DNA of 11,137 nucleotides, taken from contig JAQWSA010000016.1 of the NCBI GenBank assembly GCA_029243445.1, forward strand, positions 1 to 11,137. The letters are read 5' to 3'. The position numbers were made by a program, and so were the translations under genes. This document shows positions 8,911 to 11,137 of the stretch, one piece after another. The notes below the pieces were generated by a model. That model was given only the letters and a program-made list of their open reading frames with translations. It was not told the DNA's origin and did not search any database. The stretch is from Alphaproteobacteria bacterium. Lineage in GTDB: Bacteria; Pseudomonadota; Alphaproteobacteria; UBA6615. Each line of letters begins with the position of its first letter. Position 1 is the stretch's first letter.

Positions 8911-10068
8911 ATGACAGCACTAATATCGTGTAGCGCTATTGCGTATAATGTTTTTTTGCCATCTATGCCGGATATAGCAAAAGATTTTGGGGTAACCGTA
9001 TTTTCGGTTCAGGGTACTCTTATTTCTTTTTTAGTTGCCTATGCAACGGCTCACTTTTTTTATGGTGGTATCGCAGATCGCTATGGACGAAGACCAGTTC
9101 TATTGTGGGGACTAGGAATTTATATTATAGCTAGCCTTGCCTGTGCCGCCTCTAATTCAATGACGATGTTAATACTTTGTCGTATTCTGCAAGGTATTGG
9201 AGCTGCAGGATCTATGGTCATGGTAAGATCAATGGTTCGTGATCTTTATAATCGTCAAGAATCTGCCCGTGCATTAGCAATCATATCATCTGTGATGGCT
9301 TTCGCACCCGCTTCTGCACCTGCTCTCGGTGGTTACCTACATACGCAGTTTGGGTGGCAGGCTTCTTTTATTTTCCTTGGGCTTCTAGGAATTGCGTTAT
9401 TTGGTTATTGCGCCATATTTATGGATGAATCTCATAAATCTCAAGGAGGAAGTTTTGTTAGTAATTTAAAATCAATGGCCATAGGATACCGTTCGCTGAT
9501 TGGCCAGCGCGTATTTGTCGCTTATAATCTAAATATTGGTTTTGTAAGCGGAGCGGTATTTGCTTGGTTTGCTGGAGTTCCTATTATTCTTATTAATAGT
9601 TACGGAGTTAGCCCAGATCAATTTGGCTATTTGATGCTAACCGGGACTTCAGGAGCTTTCTGCGGATATGCTAGTACAATATTACTAACCGCTAAGCTCG
9701 GTGTTAATAGGATGATAGTAATCGGCACATCCGTAGGACTTTGTGGTGCAAGTATTTATTTAGCTTTACCCTTATTAGGAATATTTACACCCATATCAGC
9801 AATAGCGCCAATGTTTATATTTACCATTGGTCTCGCCATGACATTTCCTAATGCAATGGCTGCATCAGTCAGTGTTCTGCCCCATTATGCTGGAACAGGG
9901 GCAGCACTTAACGGACTTTCACAATATGGAATTGCAGCCCTAGTAACTATAGCAGTAGGTTCACTTCCATCAACAAATCACTTACCACTAGCTTTGGTTA
10001 TTTTTATATTGCAACTCTTAGCTACAATAGCCAGCTATATCGGTTGGAGTTCAAGACCAGCAGAATAA
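8911..10068 (+). CDS. MFS exporter, Bcr/CflA drug-resistance type (start uncertain)
   Basis: Inner-membrane major facilitator of the DHA1 Bcr/CflA type, a proton-coupled exporter of drugs or metabolites. From ATG 8911 it has 385 residues and about twelve hydrophobic segments. VFLPSMPDIAKDFGV (14-28) corresponds to the family's MYLPALPxIA motif after helix 1. The loop 2-3 motif GGIADRYGRR (52-61), RILQGIGAAG (91-100) in helix 4 and APASAPALGGYL (132-143) in helix 5 follow in the usual order. The substrate cannot be told. The start is odd: ATG 8911 lies at the beginning of helix 1 with no Shine-Dalgarno sequence, yet the same frame is open back to 8839 and encodes RKPPTIPL just before it, resembling the REPPHxxTL lead-in of related transporters. 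No ATG, GTG or TTG occurs in that upstream stretch, only ATT/ATA codons. The gene converges with the helicase gene across 37 bp. Confidence 0.88.
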   Translation: MTALISCSAIAYNVFLPSMPDIAKDFGVTVFSVQGTLISFLVAYATAHFFYGGIADRYGRRPVLLWGLGIYIIASLACAASNSMTMLILCRILQGIGAAGSMVMVRSMVRDLYNRQESARALAIISSVMAFAPASAPALGGYLHTQFGWQASFIFLGLLGIALFGYCAIFMDESHKSQGGSFVSNLKSMAIGYRSLIGQRVFVAYNLNIGFVSGAVFAWFAGVPIILINSYGVSPDQFGYLMLTGTSGAFCGYASTILLTAKLGVNRMIVIGTSVGLCGASIYLALPLLGIFTPISAIAPMFIFTIGLAMTFPNAMAASVSVLPHYAGTGAALNGLSQYGIAALVTIAVGSLPSTNHLPLALVIFILQLLATIASYIGWSSRPAE

Positions 10069-10073
10069 TACTC

Positions 10074-10089
10074 TTTATAATATTATAAA
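10074..10089. repeat. 16-bp perfect A/T palindrome between convergent genes
   Basis: TTTATAATATTATAAA is self-complementary with no spacer and fills much of the 37-bp gap between the MFS gene and the helicase gene, which converge here. It may serve as a bidirectional transcription end, but it is A/T-only, so chance origin in this background is possible. Confidence 0.3.
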
Positions 10090-10105
10090 TAAATAAGTTA
10101 TAAGT

Positions 10106-11137
10106 TTAAGTAGCTGCCTGTTGCTTGCGACCGCGGTTAGAAACAATTTTTTTACGATTATTTGTTCCATTCGAATTTCTAATATTCCTGTTACGTTGCT
10201 TCCAACTATACTTTCGCGATTTCTTCGGTTTAGCTTTTCCTGAACCAGATATACCTGGTAACTCTTTGCCTACTACCATGATTTTAATACCTATTAAATG
10301 TTCAATATCATGAAGATAGACTCTTTCTGAAGGATCGCAAAAAGACAATGCCACCCCATCAGCTCCGGCACGCGCTGTTCTTCCAATTCTATGAATATAA
10401 TTTTCTGGTTCATTAGGAAGTTCATAGTTAATGACGTGGCTTACACTATCCACATCTATACCACGAGCTGCTATATCAGTAGCAACTAAAACCCTTATAT
10501 TACCGCTACGAAACTTTTTAAGAGCTAACTGGCGGGCAGATTGAGATTTATTACCATGAATAGCATCTGCTTTTATCCCTGATTTAGCTAATTTTTCAAC
10601 CACCCTATTAGCTCTATGCTTAGTTCTTGTAAAAACTAAAACCCTAGACATTCTGGAATCAGATAAAATACTAATAAGAAGGTCCGTCTTTTCCCCAGAA
10701 TGAGAGTGATAAACATTTTGCTGAATACGTTCAATAGGAGTGGCTTGTGGAGCGACTTCAATGCTTAATGGATTAGCTAATATTTGTTTTGCAAGGCTAG
10801 CTATTGCACTGGGCATAGTGGCAGAGAAAAGTAATGACTGACGTGTTTTAGAAAGCTTACTTATAACTTTATTTATATCGGGTAAAAAACCCATATCTAA
10901 CATACGGTCTGCTTCATCGAGTACAAAAAACTCTACTTTATCTAATCTAAGACATTTCTGGTTAATTAAATCAAGTAAACGTCCTGGAGTAGCAATAACA
11001 ATATCAACACCACGATCTAATGCTTTCACTTGGGGTTTCTGTGAAACACCGCCATAAATTAGTGCCTGACGTAGGTGCAGGTATTTCCCATAAGCTTTAC
11101 ACTCCCGTCCGATCTGTATTGCTAGCTCTCGTGTTGG
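10106..11137 (-). CDS. rhlE: DEAD-box RNA helicase, RhlE type (N-terminus outside window)
   Basis: ATP-dependent RNA helicase that remodels structured RNA in ribosome assembly or mRNA decay. The reading frame runs to the right edge, whose first residues are PTRELA (motif Ia), so the Q motif and Walker A lie outside; roughly 70-80 residues are missing. The GTG at 11027-11029 is an internal valine codon, not a start. In-window numbering: TPGRL at 51-55, DEAD at 74-77, SAT at 105-107, VLVFTRT (motif IV) about 166-172, VATDIAARGIDV (motif V) about 218-229, HRIGRTAR (motif VI) at 249-256. After the second RecA domain comes a short, low-complexity basic tail rich in Lys, Arg, Asn and Gln, typical of RhlE-group helicases and likely to hold RNA. 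RhlE is my best assignment; SrmB-like or CsdA-like subgroups are less likely because no long folded C-terminal domain follows. Confidence 0.92.
   Translation of the reverse strand, partial: PTRELAIQIGRECKAYGKYLHLRQALIYGGVSQKPQVKALDRGVDIVIATPGRLLDLINQKCLRLDKVEFFVLDEADRMLDMGFLPDINKVISKLSKTRQSLLFSATMPSAIASLAKQILANPLSIEVAPQATPIERIQQNVYHSHSGEKTDLLISILSDSRMSRVLVFTRTKHRANRVVEKLAKSGIKADAIHGNKSQSARQLALKKFRSGNIRVLVATDIAARGIDVDSVSHVINYELPNEPENYIHRIGRTARAGADGVALSFCDPSERVYLHDIEHLIGIKIMVVGKELPGISGSGKAKPKKSRKYSWKQRNRNIRNSNGTNNRKKIVSNRGRKQQAAT

Noticed and set aside
8867..8911. Fourteen-codon GTG-initiated leader peptide whose TAA overlaps the MFS ATG (TAATG)
   Set aside because: The stop-start overlap is suggestive of coupling, but there is no ribosome binding site, and the same DNA reads as transporter N-terminus in the other frame. 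Chance is more likely.
11027..11029. GTG as the start of the helicase gene
   Set aside because: The frame continues upstream to the right edge and encodes helicase motif Ia (PTRELA) and following sequence, so the gene is truncated by the window.

Overview
The window looks like core chromosome of a low-G+C alphaproteobacterium, probably free-living. Two small genes point there most directly: a GapR (DUF2312) nucleoid protein and a DUF1244 protein, both families found chiefly in Alphaproteobacteria. The Ib-type aspartate/prephenate aminotransferase, the Bcr/CflA-type transporter and the UvrB fit the same group. The DNA is clearly A/T-rich, most strongly between genes. I cannot name a genus; a marine or uncultured lineage is only a guess from base composition.

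Layout, left to right: the C-terminal part of a short-chain dehydrogenase/reductase (+, cut by the left edge) converges with gapR (-) across 7 bp. A minus-strand run follows: gapR, DUF1244, a cysteine synthase/cystathionine beta-synthase-like PLP enzyme, an EF-G-like translational GTPase and an aspartate-family aminotransferase. These five are separated by about 135-280 bp of A/T-rich DNA, so they are more likely separate transcripts than one operon. Next to the aminotransferase, and divergent from it across 278 bp, is uvrB (+). A Bcr/CflA-type MFS exporter (+) follows, converging with an RhlE-type DEAD-box RNA helicase (-) that is cut by the right edge.

Together the genes cover sulfur amino-acid synthesis, amino-group transfer, nucleoid topology, excision repair, RNA remodelling, translation and drug/metabolite export. 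I see no mobile element, CRISPR array, tRNA, rRNA, phage gene or defence cassette, and no convincing undescribed multi-gene system.

The points that merit a second look are local: an EF-G paralogue with altered GTPase motifs, an MFS gene whose family similarity runs upstream of its first usable start codon, a perfect 14-bp-arm dyad after the EF-G-like gene, related A/T-only dyads at other gene ends, and an inverted repeat in the middle of the aminotransferase/uvrB divergent region.
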